DNA of 64,000 nucleotides, from the NCBI RefSeq assembly GCF_001659605.2, contig NC_035172.2, positions 21,683,973 to 21,747,972 of the forward strand, in the 5' to 3' direction. A model generated the notes under the pieces. That model was not told the origin of the DNA and did not search any database. It saw nothing but the letters and a program-made list of their open reading frames with translations. Each line of letters opens with the position of its first letter. The stretch's first letter is position 1. The DNA is from Manihot esculenta (lineage: Eukaryota > Streptophyta > Magnoliopsida > Malpighiales > Euphorbiaceae). Both the position numbers and the translations under genes were made by a program. Of the stretch, positions 22,818 to 33,349 are shown one piece after another.

Positions 22818-25074
22818 TGTAATACCCGGCTAGAGTCCGGCATCGGAATTCCTGTCGTCCGGTGGAATCCAGGATGTCGAAATTCTCTAGAAGGGTAAGA
22901 GTTCTGTTTTTTCTAAAGTAATGTAGTATGTTTTAATGTTTTACAGTTCAATGGAACTAAGTGTTTGAAAGAAAAGCACTAAGGAAGAAAAGCCAGGTTC
23001 AGCCGCCGAAGGTGAAAGTTCAGCCGCCGAACATCCATGGCTTTTGGTTTCACGTTAGGCCGCCGAAGGTGGTCTGGCCAGCCACCTATAAAAGGCCCTC
23101 AAGCGGTGGAAGGATAAGCATCCGCCTTTTCTTTCACTTTCCAGAGGTGAGACCATCTCTTTCTTGGAGTTTCTTCATGTTTTCATTAAATCTTGCAAAG
23201 ATTTGATTGATTTTTATGTTATTTTGAAGGTTTTGAGCTAAAAACTTGACTTTTGAAGTTTGGAGATTTTGAAGGAGAGTTGCTCCAAAACTCCACGTTA
23301 GGATCATTCATCTTCTTGGTTTCAAGAGGTAAGTGAAGATCCTGACCTTGTTTTTATGATTTATGAAGGTGTTATGAGGTTTTGGGAGAGAGTTGCATGA
23401 ATAGGGTAAAAAGAGAGTTTTTGATGATTTTGTGAGAAAAGCTTATGTATGTGTTATGCTTTGCTGTTTGTTGGGGTTTTTAGGTAGTTTTTGACCCCTT
23501 TGAGCATATACTTGGGTGTATGCATGTTGAGGAATTGAGGTGGTTGAGTTTGAGGAAGATTGGTGCATTTTGGCGGAGGCAGAGCAAGTTTCTGCCTTGT
23601 TGATGAACTCAGGTTCGGCAGTCGAAGGTACATTCGGCTGCCGAACCCATGAGGAGGTGGCTTCGGCTGCCCAAGCTTGCCCCTGAGCATTTGGACTTTC
23701 GGCTCTGGAGGGGAGTTTCGGCCGCCGAAGGTGTCGCCGAAGGTTAGAGACTTTCGTCTCTGGAGTGCCTTTCAGCCCCTGAAACTTGCCCCCGAAAGGG
23801 TTCGGCTGCCAAAAGTAGAGATTCGGCCGCCGAAGGTGCTTGAGTTTCGGCTCTGGAGAGGACTTTCGGCCGCCGAACCTGTCGCCGAAAGTATCCTGTC
23901 CAGCCTTCCTTTGCATGCTTTGCATGGATGTTTGAGTGAGTGTAAGGGGATTCTTGGGGAGTTTCATAGAGTTATTCATAAGCTAGTTTGGTCCCTCATT
24001 TGCGTCCATCTGTGTAGGCACAGACTAGAGGAACCAGAGAGAGCAGCAGTGAGTACTGCTCCAGAGTTTACAGAGCCTGCAGAGTCAGTCCAGATAGCCA
24101 GAGGTGAGTGAAACTCAACTTAATTCTTTTAATTGAGAACTGAACTGTTTTTAGCATAATTCATGCATCATGAGTATGTAGTAGGTTGTTTGCATTAGAA
24201 TCCACGAATATGTTGCATTGCATAGTTATTTGTTGATGTGGGTGAATGCTGAATGATCCAATAGTCTCTGAGAGAAGTCCAGGAGCCTTTAACTACGCCC
24301 TGGCAGGTATAGAGAAGTCCAGAAGCCTTTGACTACGCCCTGGCAGGTATAGAAAAGTCCAGGAGCCTTTGACTACGCCCTGGCAATGGTAAGTACACAG
24401 GTGTTATATACACATATACATATATGACAGGAAGACCAGGTGCTCGATTCTACGCCCTGGCACGGTAGAGCTACTGGGACTATGTGGTGACAGGTTTACC
24501 CTTGATGTGGATTGTCTGTGATATGATGCATTCCATAAGATCATGTGTTAATGACTTGTTTTACTGTTCTACTCACTGGGCTATAGAGCTCATCCCACTC
24601 CTTTAACCCCAGTCTTGCAGGTTCAGTGTACAGTGTACAGGGGAAGTCCAGCAGAGTACAGGAAGAGAGAAGAGTTTTGTAATAGAATATTGTGGACATG
24701 TAAGATTAAAGAGATGTAACAGTTGTGTAAAAAGTTAGAGTTGTGCTTGACTTAGTTATGTTTTGTGTTGTAAATCTTTTGTAAACATGGTCTGTTTATA
24801 ACTGTTTTACAGAGTATGTGAAAAAAACCAGGCTTAACAGGTATGAATTAACCCATCTAGAGCAAGCTCTAGTCAGGGGTACAGAGTACAGAGATAGTGC
24901 ATGCACAGGTTAAGTCTTGGTCCAGAGAAAAGTTTTTATTTTCACAGAAAATGTATGACCATGTATGAGATGTTACAGATACTCAGAGAGTATAGCAGGC
25001 TTGCTACGGGTTCTGGCGGCCTTAAGCCGATCTGAATCCTAGCGCCGGTGACAGTCCATTTTGGGGTCGTTACA
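22818..25074 (+). mobile_element. Solo LTR of the Tekay family inside element C gag (TSD TTCTC)
   Basis: A 2,257-bp LTR in + orientation from TGTAATACCCGGC to GGGGTCGTTACA, with TTCTC at 22,813-22,817 and 25,075-25,079. It closely matches element A's LTRs and carries the TATA box at 23,087-23,094, dyads in two clusters (about 22,990-23,080 and 23,610-23,890), and three roughly 40-bp AGTCCAGGAGCCTTTGAC repeats at about 24,276-24,390. The gag reading frame of C resumes after it. Confidence 0.94.
23087..23094 (+). promoter_or_regulatory. LTR TATA box (TATAAAAG)
   Basis: GCCACCTATAAAAGGCCCTC in the solo LTR; same context as in element A's LTRs. Confidence 0.55.
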
Positions 25075-25079
25075 TTCTC

Positions 25080-25723
25080 AGTCTCTTTTTGCTTAATGCC
25101 ACTTATCTCTCTTCTTATGCCTATGGCTTTAGAAATTGGGAAATATTTGTTCAGAAAAGCTCTAACCATACCATCCCAAGAGGTGATTGAATAGGGTGGT
25201 AGGTAAAATAACCAATCTTTGGCATAATCATCAAGTGAGAATGGGAATGCTCTCAGTTTCACATGCTCTTTAGATACGCCTTGCGGCCTCATGGATGAAC
25301 ACACTATATGAAATTCTTTCAAGTGCTTATGTGGATTTTCATTCTCCAAACCTCTGAATTTAGGTAGGAGGCGTATCAAACCTGTTTTGAGCTCAAAAGG
25401 GGCTGTCAATGGCGGATAGGTGATGCAGAGAGGTGCTTGATCGCCTATAGGGGCTGCCAACTCTCTCAGTGTTCTTTCTCTTGGTATTGGTGTCCTCATG
25501 GCTGGATTTTCTGGTATGAGTTCCTCATGAACAGCAGGTTCAGCATCTGCAGCAGGTTGTCTATTGATTTCAGCCCTCTCCGCGACTGTTTGGTCAAGTT
25601 CAGCAGGTGCTGATTCTGTTTATGCGATTGCTGGTTCCTTAGGGGCAGCAACTTCTGGTTCGGTGGTGGCTTGCTCCCAAAGTCGGCTTGCTTGCTTCCC
25701 AAGTCACTTGATTGTATGCTCAA
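25080..25723 (-). pseudogene. Element C gag, N-terminal part (Athila-type)
   Basis: The minus-strand frame includes RTPIPRERTLRELAAP, then the Retrotrans_gag core (NPHKHLKEFHIVCSSM, AFPFSLDDYAKDWLFYLP, FLNKYFPISKAIGIRREISG). It runs into the solo LTR and continues at 22,811. An in-frame stop precedes the Met at 25,499, and the preceding piece (25,496-25,723) reads a Gln/Asn/Pro-rich leader. The same gag type is seen as a separate remnant at 56,306. Confidence 0.87.
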
Positions 25724-25796
25724 TTTCTGGATCGTAAGGAAGAGTTTCCTTGCGTCCAGCCTTGGTTATGAAAGAAAAATAAATTAGTTAAATCAG

Positions 25797-25815
25797 TTCC
25801 CTGGCAACGGCGCCA
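25797..25815 (-). other. Primer-binding site of element C (tRNA-Asp type)
   Basis: The minus strand reads TGGCGCCGTTGCCAGGGAA 11 nt after the 5' LTR end. This sequence is the usual primer-binding site of Athila elements and confirms minus-strand orientation. Confidence 0.9.
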
Positions 25816-25826
25816 ATTTTTGACTG

Positions 25827-27166
25827 TGCGGTTGTCGAAGCCGGTCAAAAATAATCTTTTTGGTTATCCACAATTTTATAATTGTAGATAGTGGTAAAGG
25901 GATCGAATCCATAGGAAATTGATACTCACCTATTCTTCTTATCAAAGACCAAGTAAATAAATAGACAATAAAAGTAAAATAGGGGGTTTTGAGATTGATG
26001 AACAAAACTAGAATTAAAAGCAATAAAGTAAAGCAAATAATAAAGTAAAAAAGATTCAAATATGAGAAAAGCTCTAGTTGAAGAATTAGATCCACTTCAG
26101 TTGTTGGGATTGATCATTGACACTTAGGTTCTTTTATTTTATTCAATAAATTAGTTATGGAGGTGGAAGACACTTCTCACCACCATATCCCTCCTTAAGC
26201 ATAGATTAACTAGGGAATGTCCTCTAATTAATCACTAATCAACAAGTTGTCAAGGAACGTCCTTGGGCCTTTGGCATCTAACAACTGTCAATTACATTAA
26301 GAAATAGAGAGACATAATTCTAGCTACCCAAACGTATGGTGATATTGCTAGATCATGCAATTTCCTTAGTTTTTACACCAAGAGTTACTTATGTTTGAAT
26401 AATTCAAGCAATTACGGACTTAAAACTATCCAAACTAACAAATTATTATTTTGCGATCAAGAATCAATGGACCCTATTGAACTAAACAACAAAGCAACAA
26501 TGGAATTAAACATGAAATTCCATAAATATTGATAAATAAAAGATAAACAATATATGTTCAGATCTCTCAATCCATAAAATAACCAAAATTTCACCTAATC
26601 TTCAACTAGAAAAAGAGATTTCAGCCACTCATGGCTGAAACAAAATAAAAAATAAAAGAAAGAGAAGAGGAAAGAGGAATTGGCGGCTTGGAGAAGGAGG
26701 CGGCTTGCAATCCGAAGGTGTGGAGAAGAGTTGTGCGGCTTGCTTTGTGATGCTTTTATAGCTGAAAGTGTTGCCCTAAGTTTCCTTGAGATGGCTTTTG
26801 AATTTTGAATTTTAAATTTTGAATTCTTGGGAGGCAAGTGCATCTTCTTGAGATTTGGCTTCTTAAATAAGCTGAATTGAATGCTGAGGTGTCTTCACAT
26901 TTTTAATAAGGGAAAGACTTTTTGAAGATTTGAAATTTGAATTTCAAATTACTCTGCTGACTGTACTTTCCTTAATTATCTTCACTTCAGCTGCAACTTG
27001 GCTTGGGCAAACCATGCTTGGTCTCCTTTATCCACTTTTAGGCAGTTTTAAGAGCATTTTCACCAAATTACCTCTTTACACCATTTTCTGCAAAATAAGA
27101 TCAAAACCACTGAATTAGGCAAAGAATGTGTAAATTAACATTAATAAAAACATGATAAATGAGTCT
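25827..27166 (-). mobile_element. 5' LTR of element C, truncated at its outer end
   Basis: Matches the 3' LTR from TGCGGTTGTCG on, but stops at AAATGAGTCT, about 16 bp before the AAATTTGGTCTAATCA terminus seen at 16,436-16,451. Element B coding (FKVCNALRFEFG) follows immediately. Confidence 0.9.
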
Positions 27167-28811
27167 GTTCAAAGTTTGTAATGCCCTACGGTTTGAGTTC
27201 GGTGCTTTCAATAACGTGGCAGAGTATGAAGTCTTAATAAATGGGATGCTAATAACAAAAGAAGTAGGGGTAACCGACCTTGCAATAAACAGTGACTCCC
27301 AGCTGGTGGTCAACCAGGTGACCGGGGCATACCAAGCAAGAGATACCACTATGCAAAAGTACCAGGCAAAGGTAAAAGCTGTAGAGGCTGAGCTCGGCGA
27401 GCAAGGAGTTACAATGCGGTATCAGAGAATACCCAGAGAAGAGAATGAGGAAGCAGACCTGCTCAGCCTTTTGTCTAAAGAAGAATTGGAACAACTTCTA
27501 GACGAGGTGTACATACATCAGTACCCCTGCCTACGAAAAACCCACTGTAGTAATGGAAATTGGGGAAGGGGAGAACTGGATGACCCCATACCTAGAATAT
27601 CTAGAAAGGGAAAAGTTCCCAGAAGATAAAGCCGAGGCAAAGAAAATTGCAACCCGAGCTGCTAATTACCAAGCAGTAAGAGGAACCCTGTACAAAAGAG
27701 GGAAGTCTAGTCCATGGCTTCGATGTGTAGGCCCAGAAGAGGCAACTAGGTTTATGGAAGAGATTCACCAAGGAATGTGCTGGGCTCACGAAGGAGCAGG
27801 AACGCTGGCGAACAAAATTTTCAGGTAAGGATACTATTGCCCCACGGTTAAGAAGGAGATAGAGGAATTTGTCAGAAGATGCGACGTGTGCCAGAGATTC
27901 GCTAACGCAATCAACACTCCAGCCACCCCTTAATTCAGTATATCCAGTCCATGGACATTCTCGCAATGGGGCATAGATATCCTGGGACCTTTCCCCAAGA
28001 CCACAGGACATAAAAAGTTCGTAGTAGTAGCTGTAGAATATTTTTCAAAGTGGCTAGAAGCTGAAGCAATCCTCACTATCACAGCGAGAAAAATGATAGA
28101 CTTCGTCTGGGGCAACATCATCTGCACATTCGGGATAACGAGGGTGCTCATATCAGACAACGATAAGCAGTTTGAATGCAAGGCCTATAAGGAATTCACA
28201 AGAAACTTGGGCATATGGCACAAGTTCTCCTCAGTGGCCCACCCGCCAACTAATGGCTAGACAGAGGTTACAAACCGAGCTATCCTCTAGGGATTGAAGA
28301 AGCGACTGGATGGAGCGAAAAATAACTGGGCAGATGAGCTCAATAGCATCTTGTGGGCATTCTGGACCACACCCCGGACTCCAACGAAGGAAACACCTTT
28401 TGCATTGGCATTTGGTACTGAAGTTGTGGTCCCCATTAAGTTGCAAGTCTCCACTCACCGGGTCCGGTTCAATAGTGAGGACGCCAATGATGACAAGCTG
28501 AGGAGTAACTTAGATGTCTTAGAAGAGATAAGAGAAGAAGCCCAAGTTCGCACCGCTGCTTATCAACAGAGGGCAGCCCGCTACTATAATTAAAGGGTCA
28601 GGGAAAAAAGCTTAAAGGTGGGAGATCTGGCACTAGGAAAGCTAGAAGCCATAGGAAAGAGAGCTGCTGTGGGGAATTTAGCCCTAACCTGAGAAGGCCC
28701 CTTCAGAATAACCAGAGTTGTTAAACCGGGTGTATATAGAATTGAAGACCTACAGGGAAATTTGAAACCCCACGCTTAGAAAATCCAGTATTTAAAGAGG
28801 TATTTTCCTTG
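27167..28811 (+). pseudogene. Tat-lineage element B: second RNase H and integrase
   Basis: Continues the domain cut at 15,067: LRFEFGAFNNVAEYE, AINSDSQLVVNQVTG and MRYQRIPREENEEADLLS are typical of the extra RNase H of Tat elements. After a frameshift near 27,530-27,600 come an integrase N-terminal region with the zinc-binding CDVCQRFAN near 27,880, the core (FSQWGIDILGPFP, FVVVAVEYFSKWLEAEA, VLISDNDKQF, NRAIL) and an integrase C-terminal part with ARYYN, KVGDLALGK and PGVYRIEDLQG. Stops near 28,258, 28,288, 28,591 and 28,690 and the frameshift show it is dead. Confidence 0.9.
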
Positions 28812-28952
28812 AATATACAGACAATGTAAATGAATGCTTGTATTCTAAAAAATATGAATAAAATAAGCAAGGATATTTGCATAAAAAAATGTCATTTCTA
28901 TCATTATGTATCTGAACTCTCCTCAAAAAAGGAAAAAAAACAGGCACTAGGA

Positions 28953-29220
28953 GACCTCAGTGAGGTAGGTGACTGGACTCAGAAAATGAACCCCGTCACC
29001 ACAAAACCGGTTGAGATGATGAAGCGACAGTAAGGCCAAAGAGCCTGAATCTTGCGCAAGACCTCAGTGAGCTAGGTGACCGGGCTCGAAAAATGACCCC
29101 CAGCACCACAAAATCGGCTGAGATGATGAAGCGACAGTAAGGCCAAAGAGCCTGAATCTTGCTCAAGACCTCAGTGAGGTAGGTGACCGGTCTCGAAAAA
29201 TGATCCCCGGCACCACAAGG
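28953..29220 (+). repeat. 107-bp tandem repeat, about 2.5 copies, in element B 3' region
   Basis: Unit starts GACCTCAGTGAGGTAGGTGA at 28,953, 29,060 and 29,167, giving an exact period of 107 bp. Copies differ at several bases; the third is partial. It lies about 140 bp after the integrase end, where Tat-lineage elements are known to carry tandem repeats in the untranslated region. Confidence 0.93.
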
Positions 29221-30032
29221 TCAAAAGACAGAATAAGCTCAAAAAGTTATCAGCCTCGAGCAAAGTGATACAAGACTGAGCTAAAAGGAAGACAGAGGTC
29301 AGCCAATAAAAGCGGTGGAGGCTGAGCTGGCCCCAGCATGAAACTAGAAAAGACCAGCTCGCCCTTAATAGACAAGATACTTCAAGAAGCAAAAATCACC
29401 CACCCCTTAGCTCAACTAAATAGACGAATTTGCTATTCAGCCCGGACTATTCCGTAATGAACGAAGTACCCAAACAAAGTACGAAAGGTAACAACTGGGA
29501 ACGCGGTTCAGACTTGGATGATTACTAGAAAAGGGCACGAAAAAAGGGCTGGATGCTCTGAGTCCACAACAGAAGCAAAGACTGAAACTGCCTAAGGTAT
29601 GAAACCTGTCTTAACCAGCTTATCTCTCTAAAGGTCACATATAGCCGAGCTCAGCTTGATGATAAACCCCAGATTAGGCCAGTTCAATTAACAAAGGCAT
29701 GAAAGGAGAAGTCTAACCAGTTACTCATAGTTAAATAAGTTAAAGGTGTATTGATAACACATATTGTCAAAAGTCTTCTTTACTGTTATGAATTAAGTAA
29801 ACTTTATAAGTCTAGTAGAAGAAAAGACCTCAAAGAGGCATAGGTAGATCGGCAAAGCTAGTGAAATAATTTGAGTAGAAAAACAATCTAAGTATAAATA
29901 AAAGCATGAGCCATAGACAAATTTCATCCACCCCCTAAACACATGTTCCCAGATCATCACAAATGTTTAGACAGTAGAGGGAAGGGACAGAAAAATAAAA
30001 GGAAGAAAGACAACACAAGCATGAAAAAGAAA
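29221..30032 (+). other. Element B 3' noncoding region, no gene seen
   Basis: Purine-rich sequence between the tandem repeat and the antisense ORF. The short ORFs here have no recognisable domain. I see no LTR or polypurine tract of B, so its 3' LTR is not in the window. Confidence 0.6.
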
Positions 30033-30912
30033 TCATAGCCTTTGTTTATTTATTGATTCATCAGTAGTTACATTTGGCAAAATAATACGAAGAGGCTCAA
30101 CCTCAGTAATTACATTATTATCTATACTAAGTACGTTGTCGCCCCCTGGGAGTTTGGCATCCTCTGTAGGCAGCTCGTCATCATCACCCTCCACTAGAGA
30201 CCCCTGAGGCCCGTCACCCTTTCCTCGAGGTCTAGTTGGCAAAGAAGAAGTATTCTTAGGCAAGGGATTATCATTCTCCCCATAGTGCACCTCCTCTCCA
30301 TCGGAATCTACTTCAGGGGCTCAGAGCCGGGCTAATGGGGTGGAAGGGGCATCCCTAGCCTCCTTCAGACCCTAGTTGAACCAGGAGGTAAACATACAGA
30401 AAGCTCTATACCATACCATGTTTTTCATTATATCAGAAGCTTTGAACTTCGCAAGTCGTGCCTCACAGGCCTCCTCAATCTTAGCTTTCAGCTCAGGAGA
30501 GTCTTTATAACGTTGGAGATGACTCTCACAGGCTTGCCTGATCTCAGCTTGTAACTCCAAAGAGTCCTTGTATTCCTATAGACGCTCTTCACATGCCAAC
30601 CGGACCTTGTTCTCAGTGAGTTTGGCATCCTCAAGCAGGGCAAAACATCTCCCCTCCATGACCTTGACCTTTTGGCAGAGCTGTTGTTGCTGAAGTTTTG
30701 ATTCCTCTGTTGCCAAGGTCAAGACCTTCAAGTCCTCGATGCGCTTGCTGAGCTCTTGCTAGAGAATGAAAATTCGAGCTAGGGCCTCTTCCTTCTGGGA
30801 TTTTACCGTCTTGAAATAAGCTTGGGCGTTGTCACGATCTGCTCTGACTGCCTCACATTCACACCAGGCCTCGTCTCTTTGGGCCACAGCTTCGTCCCAT
30901 GCTTGTGCAGTT
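30033..30912 (-). pseudogene. Antisense ORF of Tat element B (coiled-coil, acidic C-terminus), N-terminally truncated
   Basis: On the strand opposite to B's genes one frame of about 293 codons runs from 30,912 to a stop at 30,033. It is broken only by in-frame stops at 30,759-30,761, 30,576-30,578, 30,372-30,374 and near 30,320, with no frameshift. It begins with charged heptad-like sequence (AVAQRDEAWCECEAVRAD), continues with Gln/Glu/Lys-rich coiled coil containing two similar blocks (EYKDSLELQAEIRQACESHL and RYKDSPELKAKIEEACEARL), and ends with an acidic/Pro tail (DGEEVHYGENDN, EGDDDELPTEDAKLPGGDN). Additional antisense ORFs in the 3' region are known from some Tat-lineage elements. Function is unknown. 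The N-terminus is lost at the junction at 30,912. Confidence 0.72.
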
Positions 30913-31067
30913 TTGCTCTCTTTTGGGCAGATTTAAGGCCATTTTTGCCAAATTACCATTTTACTCCATTTTCTGCAAAATAATATCAAAACCACAAAAT
31001 TAGGCAGAAAATGTGTAAATTAACATAAATATCAATATGGAAAATGGGTCTAAATTTGGCTCTATCA
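30913..31067 (-). mobile_element. Terminal fragment of an Athila-type LTR
   Basis: About 150 bp matching the last part (on the + strand) of element C's LTRs, ending in AAATTTGGCTCTATCA, the intact LTR terminus that C's right LTR has lost. It abuts the truncated antisense ORF of B. It is more diverged from C than C's own LTRs are from each other. Confidence 0.75.
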
Positions 31068-31564
31068 ATCAACCTAAGCATTGACATAATGGTAAGCTAA
31101 TAATTTTGAGTTTGGGCTTACCAAAGTCAATTATGGCACCTGAAATGTGTCTAGGACATCTGAAAATGGTGAAAAGGACTATAATATTGATCTATTTTGG
31201 ATATCAGTCTCGAAAACCACACATTCAGACTAAAATTGCAGTCCGAAATGCTGATAGAATTTCTCCAAAATGAAGGTACCTACACGAAGTCCATAACACC
31301 ACAAGTAAGAATATAACTTTATTTTATGGTAAACACGACTCTAAGAGCCTGAAAACTCACCGTCAAGCTTATAGGTCTTTAAAATTTTTTGGTATCGAAA
31401 AATTATGAAATTGGTGTCTACATGAAGTTCTATACGAGTATAACACGCTAGTGGCTTCAGATTTTTGATAGGAAAATTTATCCTCAAATTTAAAAGATGA
31501 TTGTTAGAGTAGGCTAGGTGCAAAGCATGTTAAAAGTCACATGTGAAATAAATGAGAATACTTA
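31068..31564. other. Unassigned sequence next to element D
   Basis: No ORF or known motif. It lies on the 3' side of the element D pol remnant and may be its 3' untranslated or LTR sequence, but I see no terminus. Confidence 0.35.
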
Positions 31565-33345
31565 TTTCGCATCTCTCTCTCAGACTCCCAAGTGCACTCC
31601 TCTACAAACTGGTTCCTCCATAAAACCTTAACCATAAGTATCTATTTTGACCGAAGTTGACGTATCTAATAATCCATTATAGCCACAGGGTGCTCCTCAT
31701 AAGATAGGTTCTCATTAATTGCTACTGAGTCTAGTTGTAATACATGTGATGGATCTGATATATACTTCCTCAGCATTGAAATGTGAAACACCAGATGAAC
31801 ATGTGAGAACTCTGACGGTAACTCTAATCGATAAGCAACTACCCCAACTCTATTTTTCATTTCAAAAGGACCCACATATCAAGGTGCCAACTTACCTTTC
31901 TTTCCAAACCTCATCACACCCTTTATAAGAGAGACCTTCAAATATACATAATCTCAACTGCGAACTCCACATCTCACCTATTAGGGTTTGAATAACTTTT
32001 CTGTCAACTAAAAGCTATTTTTAAGCATTCCCAAGTCAATGGTACTTTTTCTGCTGTATACTAAACCAAATCAATATCATTGACTTTATCTTCACCAACC
32101 TCTATCCAACATAAGAGAGATCTACATTTTCTTCCATAGAGAGTCTTATAAGGTGCCATACCAATGCTTGAATGATAACTGTTATTATAAACAAACTCCA
32201 CCAATGGTAGTTGATCATCCCATTAGACACCAAAATCCATAGCATACATACGAAATATATCTTCTAATGTTTTTTTAGTCCTCTCAGACTATCCATCAGT
32301 TTGTGGGTGGAAGGCTATACTAAAATTTAAGCGGGTGTCGAGTGCCTCCTGTAGCTTCTTCCAAAATCGAGAAGTGAATTAAGATCTCCTATCTAATATT
32401 ATAGAAGCTGGAACTCCATGCAATCGAACGTTGTCCCGAATGTACAACTTAGCATCTTGAGCAACTGAAAAGGTCACCTTCACAGGTAAAAAGTGAGCTA
32501 ATTTAGTCAAACGGTCTATGATCAACCATATAGAGTCATATCCTTTATAGTACGGGGTAAATCAGACACAAATTCCATAGTGATCATTTTCCATTTCCAT
32601 TTTGGAATAGGTATCTCATGTAGCTTCCTTGAAGGCCTCTAGTGTTCAAACTTCACTTTCTAACATATTAGGCATTTAGACACAAAGTCTGTAATATCTC
32701 TTTTCAAGCCATTCTAACAATATCTACCTTTTACATCATGATATATTTTTGTGGACCCAGGGTGAATAGTATAGGAGTGTAGTGTACTTCCTGCATGATC
32801 TCATCTCTCAAGTCATGTACATCAAGCACACATATCCTTAACCTTTGCATGAGAGCACCATCACCATCAAATTCAAAGTCACAGTCTTACCCTGTTGTAC
32901 CTCTTCTATAATCTATATTAATTGTGGGTCCCTGTATTGTGAATTTTTTTATTCTATCTCTAAGGTTTGGTCGTACTCTAAAGTGTTTTAAGATTGCACC
33001 TAACGCAGATATATCAAATATCAAACCTTGGTCCATGAATTCATATAATTCTTATATCAAAGGCCTTCTTTCTACTGTTATATGTGCAAGACTACTTGAT
33101 GATTTCCTACTCAAGGCATCTGCCACTAAATTAGCTTTTCCAAAGTGATACTAAATAGTGCAATCATAATCCTTCAGAAGTTCCATCCATCTTCTCTATC
33201 TTAAATTTAGATCCCTTTGTTGGAAGATGTATTTTAAACTCTTGTGGTCTATATATATCTCACACATCTCCCCATAAAGATAGTGTCTCCATATCTTTAA
33301 TGCAAAGATCACAGCCGCTATTTCAAGATCATGGGAGAAATCTTA
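31565..33345 (-). pseudogene. Element D: decayed Tekay-like pol remnant (RNase H to chromodomain-like end)
   Basis: Minus-strand order: RNase H from about 33,345 ([55 protein letters not shown]); a linker; the integrase zinc-binding region; the core (PIPKWKWKMITMEFVSDLP, VRLHGVPASIILDR, FTSRFWKKLQEALDTRLNFS, FHPQTDG, LPLVEFVYNNSYHSSIGMAPY); and the tail (HLVFHISMLRKYISDPSHV, VEECTWESEREMR). Its layout parallels element A pol, but many stops and small indels are present and similarity to A is much lower than between A and G, so it is an older insertion. Gag, protease and RT are absent. Confidence 0.88.
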
Positions 33346-33349
33346 GATA

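Larger units (their letters stand above)
15068..27166 (-). mobile_element. Element C: Athila-type Ty3/gypsy retrotransposon, RT/RNase H deleted, with two solo-LTR insertions
   Basis: Minus-strand element with a 3' LTR at 15,068-16,451, a tRNA-Asp-type primer-binding site at 25,797-25,815, and a 5' LTR at 25,827-27,166. Gag, protease and integrase are recognisable and Athila-like. The stretch between protease (ends near 21,296) and integrase (starts near 18,878) holds only about 300 bp of C-derived sequence once a solo LTR is removed, so RT and RNase H are missing. The insertion lies in B's second RNase H. The right LTR stops about 16 bp short of its expected end and the flank does not repeat GACTA found at 15,063-15,067, so the right junction has been altered. 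Confidence 0.88.

Noticed and set aside
28953..29220. Three spaced repeats considered as a CRISPR-like array
   Set aside because: The repetition is continuous over 107 bp, without spacers, inside a plant retrotransposon.
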